35,457 bases of DNA from Agathobacter sp. (GTDB taxonomy: Bacteria; Bacillota; Clostridia; Lachnospirales; Lachnospiraceae), in the NCBI GenBank assembly GCA_022772675.1, contig JALEZW010000017.1, positions 1 through 35,457 on the forward strand, in the 5' to 3' direction. Below the pieces are notes generated by a model. The model had not been told where the DNA came from, did no database searches, and saw only the letters and a list, made by a program, of their open reading frames with translations. Numbering within the stretch: position 1 is the stretch's first letter; each line of letters begins with the position of its first letter. Below, one piece after another: positions 1 to 8,072 of this stretch. A program made the translations under genes and the position numbers.

Positions 1-109
1 CCCAAAAAGGATATAACTTTGCATATTCCATGTTTACACCTTCATTTACAATCATAAGCCATACCTTTATATAGGTATGTGTCAATATTTTATGTGTAGA
101 TTTGCGGGG

Positions 110-167
110 CGCAAGACATCCGGTGGATGTCTGCTCTGCGCAGACCGGAGCGAGGCGTAGACTTGCG
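110..167. other. Structured intergenic segment of unknown function
   Basis: Several short inverted repeats are packed here. An outer pair (110-114 with 163-167) can enclose a perfect 7-bp hairpin, GACATCC at 115-121 with GGATGTC at 125-131, and a second one, GTCTGC at 129-134 with GCAGAC at 140-145. An alternative pairing CCGG 120-123 with CCGG 145-148 competes with the first hairpin. No T-run follows, so it is not an ordinary terminator. It lies 46 nt before the start codon of the next gene. It could be an RNA leader or a small dispersed repeat. I do not recognise a riboswitch class. Confidence 0.3.
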
Positions 168-213
168 TAGTAACGGAGCAATTCGTGTATCAAATGATAA
201 GGGAGAAAGTACG

Positions 214-963
214 ATGAAGCATAAGAAAAAAACAAGATGCCTGGCGGTACTTATGATTGCTGTTATACTGGGCTCTGTATATACAGTGCCGGCCCGTACA
301 ACAATAGATTACACCCGGAATCCGGCACCTGTGCTGTCGGAGAAAAACCGGAAGACGGCTTCACTGAGCGAGACTGTTATGACCCTTCGTGCCGGAAAGA
401 AAAAACAGCTTAAGTGTCAGGGCGTTAGCGGAACAGTGAAGTGGAAATCCTCGAAAACATCTGTTGCTAAAGTGGATCAGAAGGGGAATGTTACCGCTGT
501 TAAGCCGGGGAAAGCTGTTATATCCGTTTCGGGTGGTAATTTAATTGGTAAAATGGAATGCGAGGTGCGTGTCAGCAGAAAGATTACGCAGAAACAGGCG
601 GGGCAAAAGCTGAATTCCCTGAAAAAGAAATATAAAGAAGGTATGTCATGGACAAATGAAAACAATAGCTATTTCTGGGAGGCGGAAAACTGTTATTGTT
701 CCGGATGTATTGCATTTGCAGGGGAACTGTCAGATCAGATTTTTGGAAAATATGCACCGGTCACAACCCACAAAAGTTTTGATAAGATAAAGACAGGAGA
801 TCACATCAGGATCGGAAATGTACATTCCGTTATTGTTTTGAAGAAAAAGAAAGACTCTGTGATTGTGGCGGAGGGAAATTATAATGAATCGGTTCACTGG
901 GGCAGGGAGATTACGAAATCTGAACTGGAAGAGACTGGGTTTTATGTGGATACAAGATATTAG
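214..963 (+). CDS. Secreted Ig-like (BIG2) protein with putative cysteine-peptidase-like domain
   Basis: Encodes 249 residues. I start at ATG 214 because GGGAGAAAG lies just upstream and the protein then begins with a typical signal peptide: basic MKHKKKTR followed by a hydrophobic stretch to about residue 24 and a likely cleavage near VPA-R. Residues about 50-122 read as a bacterial Ig-like group 2 domain (WKSSKTSVAKVDQKG, then VTAVKPGKAVISV). After a basic linker, residues about 150-249 hold a Cys-rich motif (C160, C162, C165 in CYCSGCIAFA), GDHIRIGNVHSV with H204, and EGNYNESVHWGR with E220. The Cys, His, acidic order suggests a CHAP or NlpC/P60-like fold, but no family is recognised firmly. 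Probable role: extracellular or cell-wall hydrolysis; this is inference. A small acidic gene follows after an 81-nt gap with a hairpin. Confidence 0.7.
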   Translation: MKHKKKTRCLAVLMIAVILGSVYTVPARTTIDYTRNPAPVLSEKNRKTASLSETVMTLRAGKKKQLKCQGVSGTVKWKSSKTSVAKVDQKGNVTAVKPGKAVISVSGGNLIGKMECEVRVSRKITQKQAGQKLNSLKKKYKEGMSWTNENNSYFWEAENCYCSGCIAFAGELSDQIFGKYAPVTTHKSFDKIKTGDHIRIGNVHSVIVLKKKKDSVIVAEGNYNESVHWGREITKSELEETGFYVDTRY

Positions 964-973
964 TTTGATATCT

Positions 974-1015
974 GATGATACAAGGGGTAAAATATCTTTT
1001 GGCCCTCATATCATC
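974..1015. repeat. Imperfect inverted repeat, possibly dispersed
   Basis: GATGATA (974-980) pairs with TATCATC (1009-1015), and AGGG (983-986) pairs with CCCT (1003-1006), around an A/T-rich loop. There is no T-run. The core ATGATACAAGGG (975-986) recurs exactly at 32842-32853, again followed by a run of A and then TTTTG, so this may be a copy of a small dispersed intergenic repeat rather than a terminator. Confidence 0.45.
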
Positions 1016-1044
1016 TGATGTAAATGAAACTTAAGGAGAAAACA

Positions 1045-1449
1045 ATGGCAGATATTTTTGAACAGTTCGACAGCAGAGAAGCTTTCGACACCTATTGGAA
1101 TGAGACTTATGTTCCGGTAACATATGAGGATGTTAAGGAAGCCTATGAGGATTTTGTAAAAGCATCGGATAAGCATATATTCCTGTCGGATTATGAGGAA
1201 TCAGGGAGCATCAGCAGGGATGATTTTATGGACAATCTTTCACAGGCGGCACAGTTTGCATTTCAGGATAGTTTGACAGAGGCATTTTATGATAAGAATC
1301 CGGATTTGTATGAGACGGCATTTGCTCTTTTTGAGGAGGCACAGCTGGAGGGAACGGTTGACGCAAATGTAGCGGCAATTTTCCATGAGGAATATAACAG
1401 GCTGTACCGGGAATTTTTATTACGGATGTTCGATGAATGCCTGAGCTGA
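1045..1449 (+). CDS. Small acidic helical protein of unknown function
   Basis: Encodes 134 residues beginning MADIFEQFDSREAF. ATG 1045 is chosen over the upstream in-frame ATG 1024 because AAGGAG (1033-1038) sits at proper spacing before 1045 and the upstream codons would overlap it. The product is strongly acidic, rich in Asp, Glu, Phe and Tyr, predicted largely alpha-helical, with no signal peptide or membrane segment. I recognise no domain or motif. It may be transcribed with the Ig-like gene upstream and ends 35 nt before a strong terminator. Codon use is like that of its neighbours and the reading frame is clean, so I consider it a real gene. Confidence 0.65.
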   Translation: MADIFEQFDSREAFDTYWNETYVPVTYEDVKEAYEDFVKASDKHIFLSDYEESGSISRDDFMDNLSQAAQFAFQDSLTEAFYDKNPDLYETAFALFEEAQLEGTVDANVAAIFHEEYNRLYREFLLRMFDECLS

Positions 1450-1484
1450 ATCCCCATACAAAGAAACAGATAATAAGAAATAAG

Positions 1485-1523
1485 AAAAGCGATCCGCAGG
1501 AAAGCTCCTGTGAGATCGCTTTT
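1485..1523. terminator. Bidirectional intrinsic terminator
   Basis: AAAAGCGATC (1485-1494) pairs perfectly with GATCGCTTTT (1514-1523), with an inner CAGGA/TCCTG stem. The A- and T-runs on both sides allow it to end the small acidic gene on the plus strand and the SRP RNA transcript on the minus strand. Confidence 0.85.
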
Positions 1524-1535
1524 GTCATTTCAAAT

Positions 1536-1803
1536 AAAAACCGAGTATCCCGCTTCGAATCAGAAGCAATGGACGTTACCTCTGCAGTTAGCTCCCCCCA
1601 GGCACCCTTACGGCACATGAGAGGTTTCGCTTAGGGCTGCTGTATTCCTACCCTGACCCGGTTCACGAATTCCCATTGCGTAAGACCCAGACGTCAACGC
1701 CACTTACAAAGGGCAGCTCCACCGCCCTGACCCTCTACGGGATATCACCCCAACTATAGCGGATTGTTGGTACAAGGTACCGCTGCCACCCCGGCTACTC
1801 GGA
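1536..1803 (-). ncRNA. ffs: Signal recognition particle RNA, large Alu-containing type (scRNA)
   Basis: Read on the minus strand, the RNA starts near CCGAGTAGCC and ends near GGGATACTCGG followed by TTTTT, so the two ends pair as in the closing helix of large bacterial SRP RNA. The S-domain signature is present: GTGAACCGGGTCAGG, then a GGAA tetraloop closed by GTA/TAC (plus-strand 1645-1648), then CAGCAGCCCTAAGCG. The segment GCAATCCGCTATAG near the 5' end matches the Alu-domain loops. Length about 268 nt fits the Bacillus/Clostridium type. The RNA scaffolds Ffh and FtsY for co-translational targeting of membrane and secreted proteins. The 5' and 3' ends given are approximate. It is transcribed divergently from the flagellar operon. 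Confidence 0.93.
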
Positions 1804-1809
1804 AAACTA

Positions 1810-1839
1810 AGTATAATTCATAAACGCCTTCTTTGTCAA
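1810..1839 (-). promoter_or_regulatory. Vegetative (SigA-type) promoter for the SRP RNA
   Basis: On the minus strand TTGACA (plus 1834-1839) is followed after 18 nt by TATACT (plus 1810-1815), with the RNA start expected a few bases downstream at about 1803. Near-consensus boxes suit a constitutively and strongly expressed RNA. Confidence 0.85.
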
Positions 1840-1894
1840 GACCTAAAGCAAAATCCGTGTTGTATTCACCATTCCTGTGGATACAAAAAAATGC

Positions 1895-1922
1895 TAAAGT
1901 ATTTTTGACAACGACCGATAAA
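1895..1922 (+). promoter_or_regulatory. Sigma-28 (SigD-type) flagellar promoter
   Basis: TAAA (1895-1898), a 15-nt spacer, then ACCGATAA (1914-1921) matches the known SigD/FliA consensus TAAA-N15-GCCGATAA with one substitution. It lies 45 nt before the flgM start, so it would drive flgM and the late-flagellar genes. FlgM is the anti-sigma factor for this sigma, so the operon would be under negative feedback. Confidence 0.85.
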
Positions 1923-1966
1923 GTATGTAGAAAGCTTAATTTCAGGGAAGAAAGGAGATGCTGAAC

Positions 1967-2251
1967 ATGCGTATCGATGCATATAACCAGGTAGCACAGG
2001 TATATGGAATACAGAAGGCATTAAAGACACAGAAGGGACAGCGTGAAGCCGGACCGAGAGATCAGGTGTCTATTTCACAGGCCGGACGTGATTATCAGGT
2101 TGCCAAACGTGCAGTATCAGAAGCTTCGGATATCAGGGAAGACAAGGTAAGCCAGCTTAAATCACAGATCGAGGCGGGAACATATTCCGTTGAACCGGGT
2201 GATTTTGCAAGCAAATTACTTGAAAAGTATGAGGCACGTACATCTTTATAA
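1967..2251 (+). CDS. flgM: Anti-sigma-28 factor FlgM
   Basis: Encodes 94 residues (MRIDAYNQVAQVYG). ATG 1967 is preferred over ATG 1958, which directly abuts the ribosome-binding site AAAGGAG (1951-1957). FlgM binds and holds the flagellar sigma factor SigD/FliA in the cytoplasm and is exported through the completed hook-basal body, releasing the sigma for late genes. The family hallmarks seen are an N-terminal low-complexity polar part with DQVSISQAGRDYQVA and a C-terminal helical part with VSQLKSQIEAGTYSVEPGDFASKLLEKY, which is the sigma-binding region. Length is typical. It is the first gene behind a sigma-28 promoter, immediately before flgN and the hook-associated genes. Confidence 0.93.
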   Translation: MRIDAYNQVAQVYGIQKALKTQKGQREAGPRDQVSISQAGRDYQVAKRAVSEASDIREDKVSQLKSQIEAGTYSVEPGDFASKLLEKYEARTSL

Positions 2252-2305
2252 AATAACTGATAGGAAGATGTACCTGAATTCGTAGAAGCAGGAGAGGTTT
2301 TTGGA

Positions 2306-2818
2306 GTGGCCAGTTTAGTAGAAGAGCTAATCACAGTACTTGAGGAAGAAGAAAAAATTTATCGTCAGCTGATTGGGTATGGTCAGCAGAAGACAGACGT
2401 GCTGATCCTCGCAGATGTTCCGGGACTGGAAAAAATTACATGCAAAGAGCAGCTGGCAAGTGACGAATTGGTTTCTCACAGTAACAGGCAGATACAGCTC
2501 TTAAAGGACATTGCTACAGTGTTGGGAAAGACTGAGGAAAAGATGACGGTAAGTCGTCTTATCTCTCTGCTGGATTCCCAGCCCAAAGTACAGAAAAGGC
2601 TCACAGATGCCAGAGACCGTCTGCTTTCAGCGGCAGACCAGATGAAAAAGCTGAATGATCAGAATATAATCCTGATCCGTCAGGCCATTGAACTGAATGA
2701 ATTTGACCTTACTCTGTTCAAGAGTTTGCGGCAGGCCCCTGAGACCGCCAATTATGATAAGACCGCCTGCAATACAGGAAGTTTATTGGGCAGCAGCGGT
2801 TTTGATGCAATGAGTTAA
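2306..2818 (+). CDS. flgN: Flagellar export chaperone FlgN
   Basis: Encodes 170 residues from GTG 2306, preceded by GGAGAGG (2291-2297). The protein is helical with heptad-like Leu and Ile spacing (LVEELITVLEEEEKIYRQLI) and has the FlgN pattern of a long N-terminal helical hairpin followed by a variable, polar C-terminus. FlgN-type chaperones bind the C-termini of FlgK and FlgL in the cytoplasm and hand them to the type III export gate. The position between flgM and flgK is the standard one in Firmicutes and is the strongest argument for the call, because sequence conservation in this family is low. Confidence 0.85.
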   Translation: MASLVEELITVLEEEEKIYRQLIGYGQQKTDVLILADVPGLEKITCKEQLASDELVSHSNRQIQLLKDIATVLGKTEEKMTVSRLISLLDSQPKVQKRLTDARDRLLSAADQMKKLNDQNIILIRQAIELNEFDLTLFKSLRQAPETANYDKTACNTGSLLGSSGFDAMS

Positions 2819-2831
2819 GGAGGAACAGAGG

Positions 2832-4574
2832 ATGGCAAATGGATTCGGAAGTTTATATGTGGGAGCATCCGGACTGCAGAATTCCCAGTATGCACTGAAT
2901 ACAACTGCAAATAATCTGGCAAACGTTAATACAAAAGGGTATGTGCGCGAGCAGGTTCGTTTTGCAGACAAATCATATAACAAATTAAGGGACCCGAGGG
3001 CCAATATCAACATGCAGCAGAGTGGGCTGGGTGTTTCCATTGGTGATGTGGTTCATGCAAGAGATATTTTCTTGGACAAATCTTTCAGACAGGAGAGCGG
3101 ACGCAAGGAATTTTATTCGGCGCGTTATGAGACAGCCTCTTATGTACAGGATCTGATGCAGGAACTGCATGGTGAGCAGTTTAAGGAGAGTATCGGTGAT
3201 CTGTGGCAGGCAGTTCAGGAGGTTTCCACAAAAATGGATGAGTCTGTTTACCAGAATCTGGTCTTTGAAAAGGCAGATTTGTTTGTAAGCAGGACCAACG
3301 CTCTCTACAGCGATATGAAATCCTATCAGTCCAATATCAATGAACAGATTAAAGATGATATAGACCGTGTCAATGAGATTGGTGACAGAATTTATGAGCT
3401 AAATCTTCAGATTCAATCAGTTGAGGCAGCAAATATTGAGACTGCCATGACACTTCGTGATGAGAGGGATCTGCTTTTGGATGAGCTGGGCGGATACGGA
3501 AGTGTGAATGTCAAGGAGGATGCCACCGGGTTTACTTTTGTAGATTTTGAGAGTACCCGTTTTATTGACTTAAATAAATGCTATAATGTTGCTCTTCAGG
3601 AAGACCGGGATACCGGATTTTATACACCATACTGGCCGCATTTATCGGATACAGGTAAAGGGCAGTATGTGAAGGTATTCCATCTGGATGAGCAGATTTC
3701 CACGGATCTTAATACGGATGTGGGGGGAATCAAGTCCAAGCTTCTTGTAAGGGGAGACACTTACGGAACTTACGAGAATATGCAGGATCAGGAAGCCTAT
3801 GATAAGATTGCCGGCTGCACCATGATGGAGACGGAGGCGGAGATTGATCTTCTATTCCATAGTATCGTAACGGCCATGAATGATATTTACTGTCCCAATA
3901 AAGCAGCTGGCAGTATTGCAGGGGAGAACGGTATTGTCGGAACGGATAGAGAGGGAAATGCGGTAACTATTACAAAGGATACTCTGATTCTGGATACGGA
4001 AAACTGTGCCCGCGGTGTGGATATGGAGCTTCCGCCAAGAGAACTCTTTACCCGTATTGGTATGGAACGATATAAAACTGTTACCGTCACAGGGGATGAC
4101 GGTAAGCAGTCTACCTATTATGTTTATAATCAGGAGGATCCGGATAATATCGATTCCCGTTACGGAATCGGAAATGTAAGGGTCAACGAGGAACTGCGCA
4201 AGCAGATCACCCTGATGCCGACCTACAGGGAAAACGGAACAACGGACTATGCCATGGGTGCAAAACTTACCGCCGCATGGGACAAAAAGGAAATGAAGTT
4301 AAATCCTTACGATGAGGAGCCATGTGCCTTCGAGGGATATTATACAAAAATGGTTGGTAAGCTTGCGAATGAGGGCAATACCTACCAGACCGCAGCTGAA
4401 GCACTGGATAATGCGGTGGAATCCATTGATAACCAGAGACAGCAGGCGATGGGAGTATCGTCGGATGAGGAATTGACACATATGATCAAGTTCCAGTCCG
4501 CATACAATGCATCCAGCCGTTTTATGACCGTGATCAGTGAGATGACAGAACTGATCGTGACAGGATTAATCTAA
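2832..4574 (+). CDS. flgK: Flagellar hook-associated protein 1 (FlgK), first copy
   Basis: Encodes 580 residues; ATG 2832 follows AAGGAGG. FlgK forms the first junction ring between hook and filament. The N-terminus carries the flagellar rod/hook motif (GLQNSQYALNTTANNLANVN, then TKGYVRE), and the C-terminus carries the matching amphipathic helix (HMIKFQSAYNASSRFMTVIS), the two parts that form the D0 coiled coil. The middle (about residues 200-480) is the variable surface domain. A second FlgK-like gene follows after 10 nt, with clearly different sequence. The gene ends with the usual short helix and no export tail abnormality is seen. Confidence 0.93.
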   Translation: MANGFGSLYVGASGLQNSQYALNTTANNLANVNTKGYVREQVRFADKSYNKLRDPRANINMQQSGLGVSIGDVVHARDIFLDKSFRQESGRKEFYSARYETASYVQDLMQELHGEQFKESIGDLWQAVQEVSTKMDESVYQNLVFEKADLFVSRTNALYSDMKSYQSNINEQIKDDIDRVNEIGDRIYELNLQIQSVEAANIETAMTLRDERDLLLDELGGYGSVNVKEDATGFTFVDFESTRFIDLNKCYNVALQEDRDTGFYTPYWPHLSDTGKGQYVKVFHLDEQISTDLNTDVGGIKSKLLVRGDTYGTYENMQDQEAYDKIAGCTMMETEAEIDLLFHSIVTAMNDIYCPNKAAGSIAGENGIVGTDREGNAVTITKDTLILDTENCARGVDMELPPRELFTRIGMERYKTVTVTGDDGKQSTYYVYNQEDPDNIDSRYGIGNVRVNEELRKQITLMPTYRENGTTDYAMGAKLTAAWDKKEMKLNPYDEEPCAFEGYYTKMVGKLANEGNTYQTAAEALDNAVESIDNQRQQAMGVSSDEELTHMIKFQSAYNASSRFMTVISEMTELIVTGLI

Positions 4575-4584
4575 GGAGATCTAT

Positions 4585-6465
4585 ATGCCATCACAATTTT
4601 TTGGATTAAATATCGGGGCAAGTGCCTTAGCAGCATATCAGGCCTCTATAAATACAACAGTAAATAATGTCTCCAATGTGCAGACAAAGGGTTATACCAG
4701 ACAGACTGCAAATTTAGAGGCAACGGATCCTATCCGGGTTTATACCCGTTACGGAAGTACAGGAACCGGAGTGGCGGTTACTTCCATCACCCAGGAGCGG
4801 AATCTTTATTACGATGAAAAATACTGGCAGAACAATGCCAACAAAGGTTTTTATGAGCAGAAGCTTTATTATCTGGATCAGGTGCAGACAATTCTGCGGG
4901 ATGATGATGAGTCCCAGAAGGGATTTACCACCATTTTTTCCAATATGTTTGCAGGACTGGATACCTTAAAAACAAAGGCGGAGGATGCCTCGGTAAGAAA
5001 TCAGTTTATCGGGCAGGCACAGAGTCTTTGCACGTATTTTAATGAACTGTCAAAGACCCTGACCACCATGCAGGAGGACTGTAACGAGGAAATTAAATCT
5101 ACAGTGGACAGAGTGAATTCCATAGCGCAGAAAATCGCTGTTTTAAATAAGCAGATTAATAATATTGAGGTCCGCGGCGGTCATGCAAATGAGCTTCGCG
5201 ATAAGAGAGCCAATCTGATTGACGAGCTTTCTGAAATTGTGGATGTGGAGACGAAAGAATATGAGGTAACAAACTCCAATGGCCAGAATCTCGGCGGTAC
5301 CAATTACAGGGTATATATTAACGGTCAGAGCTTAGTGGACGGAAATGATTACCGGACACTGGATTGTATCTCCTCTGAATATCTGTATAATCAGATGGAT
5401 ATGAAGGGACTGTATTCCATAGTCTGGCATGATACGGGCATGGATTTTAATGCCACGGGCGGCAGTGCCGGGGGAACCTTAAAAGCACTGTTTGATGTCC
5501 GGGATGGAAACAGCAAGGAAAATATGAAGGGCAGTGTAGTGGAAAGCTTTATGGGGGAAGATGGCACGACAGAAAATGTCACGGATAAAAACCATATTAC
5601 CATTAAGCCCACTGTTCCTACCACGATTAATGAACTTTCTATACCCAACAGGGGACGGATTACTGTAAATAATAAGCACTATTATTATGATGGATGGCAG
5701 GCAACTGTTGATACAGAGGGAAAAATCACCAGCATACAGTATAATCTGGCAGCGCAATCTACAATTACCAACGATGCGGAACTGGCACGTTTAAGTGGAA
5801 ACCAGCTGGTATGCGGATCCTCCGTGGATGCACTGGGAATTCCCTATTACCAGAATCAGGCCAATGAATTTATCAGGACTTTTACACAGGCATTTAATAA
5901 GTTTGAAAAGCAGGGCGTGACGCTGGATGGAAAAGAGATGGGAGCATTTTTTGTAGGAACGACTGCCACCGGAAATGTTTTTTCGGCAGAGGACTGGGAT
6001 GCAAAGAATAGTAATGGAAATCCCCTTGTAATAAGTTCCGGCAGTGACAGCTATTACCAGTTTACCTGCCAGACCATGAGCGTAAATGAAACCTCATTAA
6101 AGGATTCGACCTATTTTTCCACGGCGACATCCATTACAGATGGTGTGGCAAGATATGATGTGGTGGAAAATCTTATGACATTACAGAAAGATGTCAAGAT
6201 GTTCCGTGGCAATTCCGCAGAGGCATTCCTGGAGACGCTGCTCTCGGATATTACGGTGGATGTGAATAAGACAAAAACCTGTTCCAATAATTATACAAAT
6301 CTGGCAACATCCATTGGAAATCAGCGGACATCCATATCCGGAGTCGATGAGGATGAAGAGGCATTGAACCTGATTAAATTCCAGAATGCCTATAATCTGG
6401 CGTCGAAAGTGATTTCCGTTATGGCGGAGATGTATGACAAGCTGATCAATGAGACCGGTGTATAG
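4585..6465 (+). CDS. flgK: Flagellar hook-associated protein 1 (FlgK), second divergent copy
   Basis: Encodes 626 residues; ATG 4585 follows AAGGAGAT. The start (FFGLNIGASALAAYQASINT, then NNVSNVQTKGYTRQ) and the end (LNLIKFQNAYNLASKVISVM) are the FlgK terminal D0/D1 motifs. It is a paralogue of the gene directly upstream rather than FlgL, which follows separately. The central domain is longer and differs strongly from that of the first copy. Two full-length flgK genes in tandem suggest either a two-part hook-filament junction or alternative junction proteins. The reading frame is intact and the ribosome-binding site good, so it is probably expressed. Which copy is the main HAP1 cannot be read from the sequence. 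Confidence 0.9.
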   Translation: MPSQFFGLNIGASALAAYQASINTTVNNVSNVQTKGYTRQTANLEATDPIRVYTRYGSTGTGVAVTSITQERNLYYDEKYWQNNANKGFYEQKLYYLDQVQTILRDDDESQKGFTTIFSNMFAGLDTLKTKAEDASVRNQFIGQAQSLCTYFNELSKTLTTMQEDCNEEIKSTVDRVNSIAQKIAVLNKQINNIEVRGGHANELRDKRANLIDELSEIVDVETKEYEVTNSNGQNLGGTNYRVYINGQSLVDGNDYRTLDCISSEYLYNQMDMKGLYSIVWHDTGMDFNATGGSAGGTLKALFDVRDGNSKENMKGSVVESFMGEDGTTENVTDKNHITIKPTVPTTINELSIPNRGRITVNNKHYYYDGWQATVDTEGKITSIQYNLAAQSTITNDAELARLSGNQLVCGSSVDALGIPYYQNQANEFIRTFTQAFNKFEKQGVTLDGKEMGAFFVGTTATGNVFSAEDWDAKNSNGNPLVISSGSDSYYQFTCQTMSVNETSLKDSTYFSTATSITDGVARYDVVENLMTLQKDVKMFRGNSAEAFLETLLSDITVDVNKTKTCSNNYTNLATSIGNQRTSISGVDEDEEALNLIKFQNAYNLASKVISVMAEMYDKLINETGV

Positions 6466-6485
6466 AGCAAAGGAGGCAGAGAACC

Positions 6486-8057
6486 ATGCGTGTGACAAAT
6501 AATATGATCACAAGCAACACCAAGAATAATATTAATTCCAACAAGGTGTTCGTGGATAAATATAATACGCAGATGACAACCCAGAAGAAGATTGACAAGC
6601 CATCGGATGACCCGGTTATTGCCATCCGCTCTCTTCGTATGCAGACAAGTCTGAGACATATTGACCAGTATCTGACCAATAATATAGCAGATGTAGAGTC
6701 CTGGCTTGAGATTACGGATACAGCACTGGAAAATATGACAAAGATTCTGACGGATGCCCATACACTATGCGTCCATGGATCTACGGATACTCTGACACAG
6801 GATGACAGAAAAACGATTTTAAAGCAGCTGACCGCTATGAGTGATCAGATTTATGCGGAGGGAAATGCAGACTATGCAGGCCGTACCGTGTTTACCGGAT
6901 ACCGGACTTCCTCTCAGCTGACCTTTAAGACCGATGAGCAGGATACGACCTATCAGATTGAGCAGAATTTTACCTATAAGGATCTGGAAGAACGGCGTTA
7001 TTACTACGGTTCTACGGAGGTTCCGGCAGATGCGTCCATAGAATGTACTACGAAAATCGGGGAGAAAACCTATAACCGGATTCGGCTGGCATACGACAAC
7101 ATTAATGGGGAAAAGAGGGCGGATGGTACGACGGCAGGGACTGTAATCGGCTATCAGCCGGCTGCGACAGAGACTGACCCCTCTCCGGCATTTGTAGAAA
7201 ATAAAATTCTGATTAATGGAAAAGAAGTAGATATTACAAATACATATGAGACGGCAGAGGACTGGTCTCAGGCCATTGCGGCAGGTGATCCCCTTGCTTC
7301 CGATGATCCTGATAATCCGAAAGTTGCATTCATTAAGGAAACCGGTGAACTGATTTTTACTTCAAAATATGCAAATGAGCTGTCAAGAAATAATGCATCT
7401 ATTAACGTCAGCTATACAAAAACAGGCTTTGATGCAGGCGAAGCCAGACCGGAATATTACTACAACTGTACTATGCAGAAACCGGATATGGATGCTCCTG
7501 TGAAATATACCAAGGAAAACCAGCAGATTAATTTTGAGATTTCAAACGGAATCATGCTTCCTGCCAATACTCAGGCCAGCGAAGTGCTGAGCACGGATAT
7601 CGGACGGGACATGAATGAGATGATTGATATCGTCAATACTGCTATCAATGCCCATGATAAGGTGGATCAGATTAAGCATATGATGTCCCTTGCACAGTAT
7701 GAGGATGAAGACAGCCAGAAGATGCTGCAGACTTATCTGGATGCAGCTGAAAAAGAGGCGGATTACGCAGATGACAATTTAAAGAAAACCTATAAGCAGT
7801 ATCTGACAAATTTCAGCGGATATATGGAGAAGGTCAATATTGCACATACCAATGTGGGAAGCTTAAAGCAGCGTCTGGATCTGACAAAAACCCGGGTGGA
7901 AAATCAGCAGGCAACAGTTTCAGAACTTAAGTCTAATAATGATAACCGGGATATTTCTGACATTATTATTGACTATTATGCCGCCTATAATGCTTATACT
8001 TCAAGCCTTACGGCAGCATCAAAAATCGGAAGCCAGACACTGTTAAATTATTTATAA
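6486..8057 (+). CDS. flgL: Flagellar hook-associated protein 3 (FlgL)
   Basis: Encodes 523 residues; ATG 6486 follows AAAGGAGGC. FlgL is the second junction protein, stacking on FlgK and presenting a flagellin-like surface on which the filament grows. The N-terminus MRVTNNMITSNTKNNINSN with KIDKPSDDPVIAIRSLRM is flagellin/FlgL-like, and the C-terminus (YYAAYNAYTSSLTAASKIGS) is the matching D0 helix. It is longer than the roughly 300 residues of Bacillus FlgL because of a large central insertion at about residues 150-340, a feature also seen in other clostridial FlgL proteins. It follows two flgK genes and precedes fliW, as in many Firmicutes. Confidence 0.92.
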   Translation: MRVTNNMITSNTKNNINSNKVFVDKYNTQMTTQKKIDKPSDDPVIAIRSLRMQTSLRHIDQYLTNNIADVESWLEITDTALENMTKILTDAHTLCVHGSTDTLTQDDRKTILKQLTAMSDQIYAEGNADYAGRTVFTGYRTSSQLTFKTDEQDTTYQIEQNFTYKDLEERRYYYGSTEVPADASIECTTKIGEKTYNRIRLAYDNINGEKRADGTTAGTVIGYQPAATETDPSPAFVENKILINGKEVDITNTYETAEDWSQAIAAGDPLASDDPDNPKVAFIKETGELIFTSKYANELSRNNASINVSYTKTGFDAGEARPEYYYNCTMQKPDMDAPVKYTKENQQINFEISNGIMLPANTQASEVLSTDIGRDMNEMIDIVNTAINAHDKVDQIKHMMSLAQYEDEDSQKMLQTYLDAAEKEADYADDNLKKTYKQYLTNFSGYMEKVNIAHTNVGSLKQRLDLTKTRVENQQATVSELKSNNDNRDISDIIIDYYAAYNAYTSSLTAASKIGSQTLLNYL

Positions 8058-8072
8058 AGTCAGGAGAAAAAT

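Noticed and set aside
127..213. Upstream extension of the first gene to ATG 127
   Set aside because: It would add 29 residues before a clear signal peptide, overlap the hairpin segment and ignore the ribosome-binding site before ATG 214.
1226..1634. Open frames on both strands across 1226-1634
   Set aside because: They overlap the SRP RNA gene, the terminator and the 3' end of the small acidic gene, with no ribosome-binding sites or recognisable protein features.
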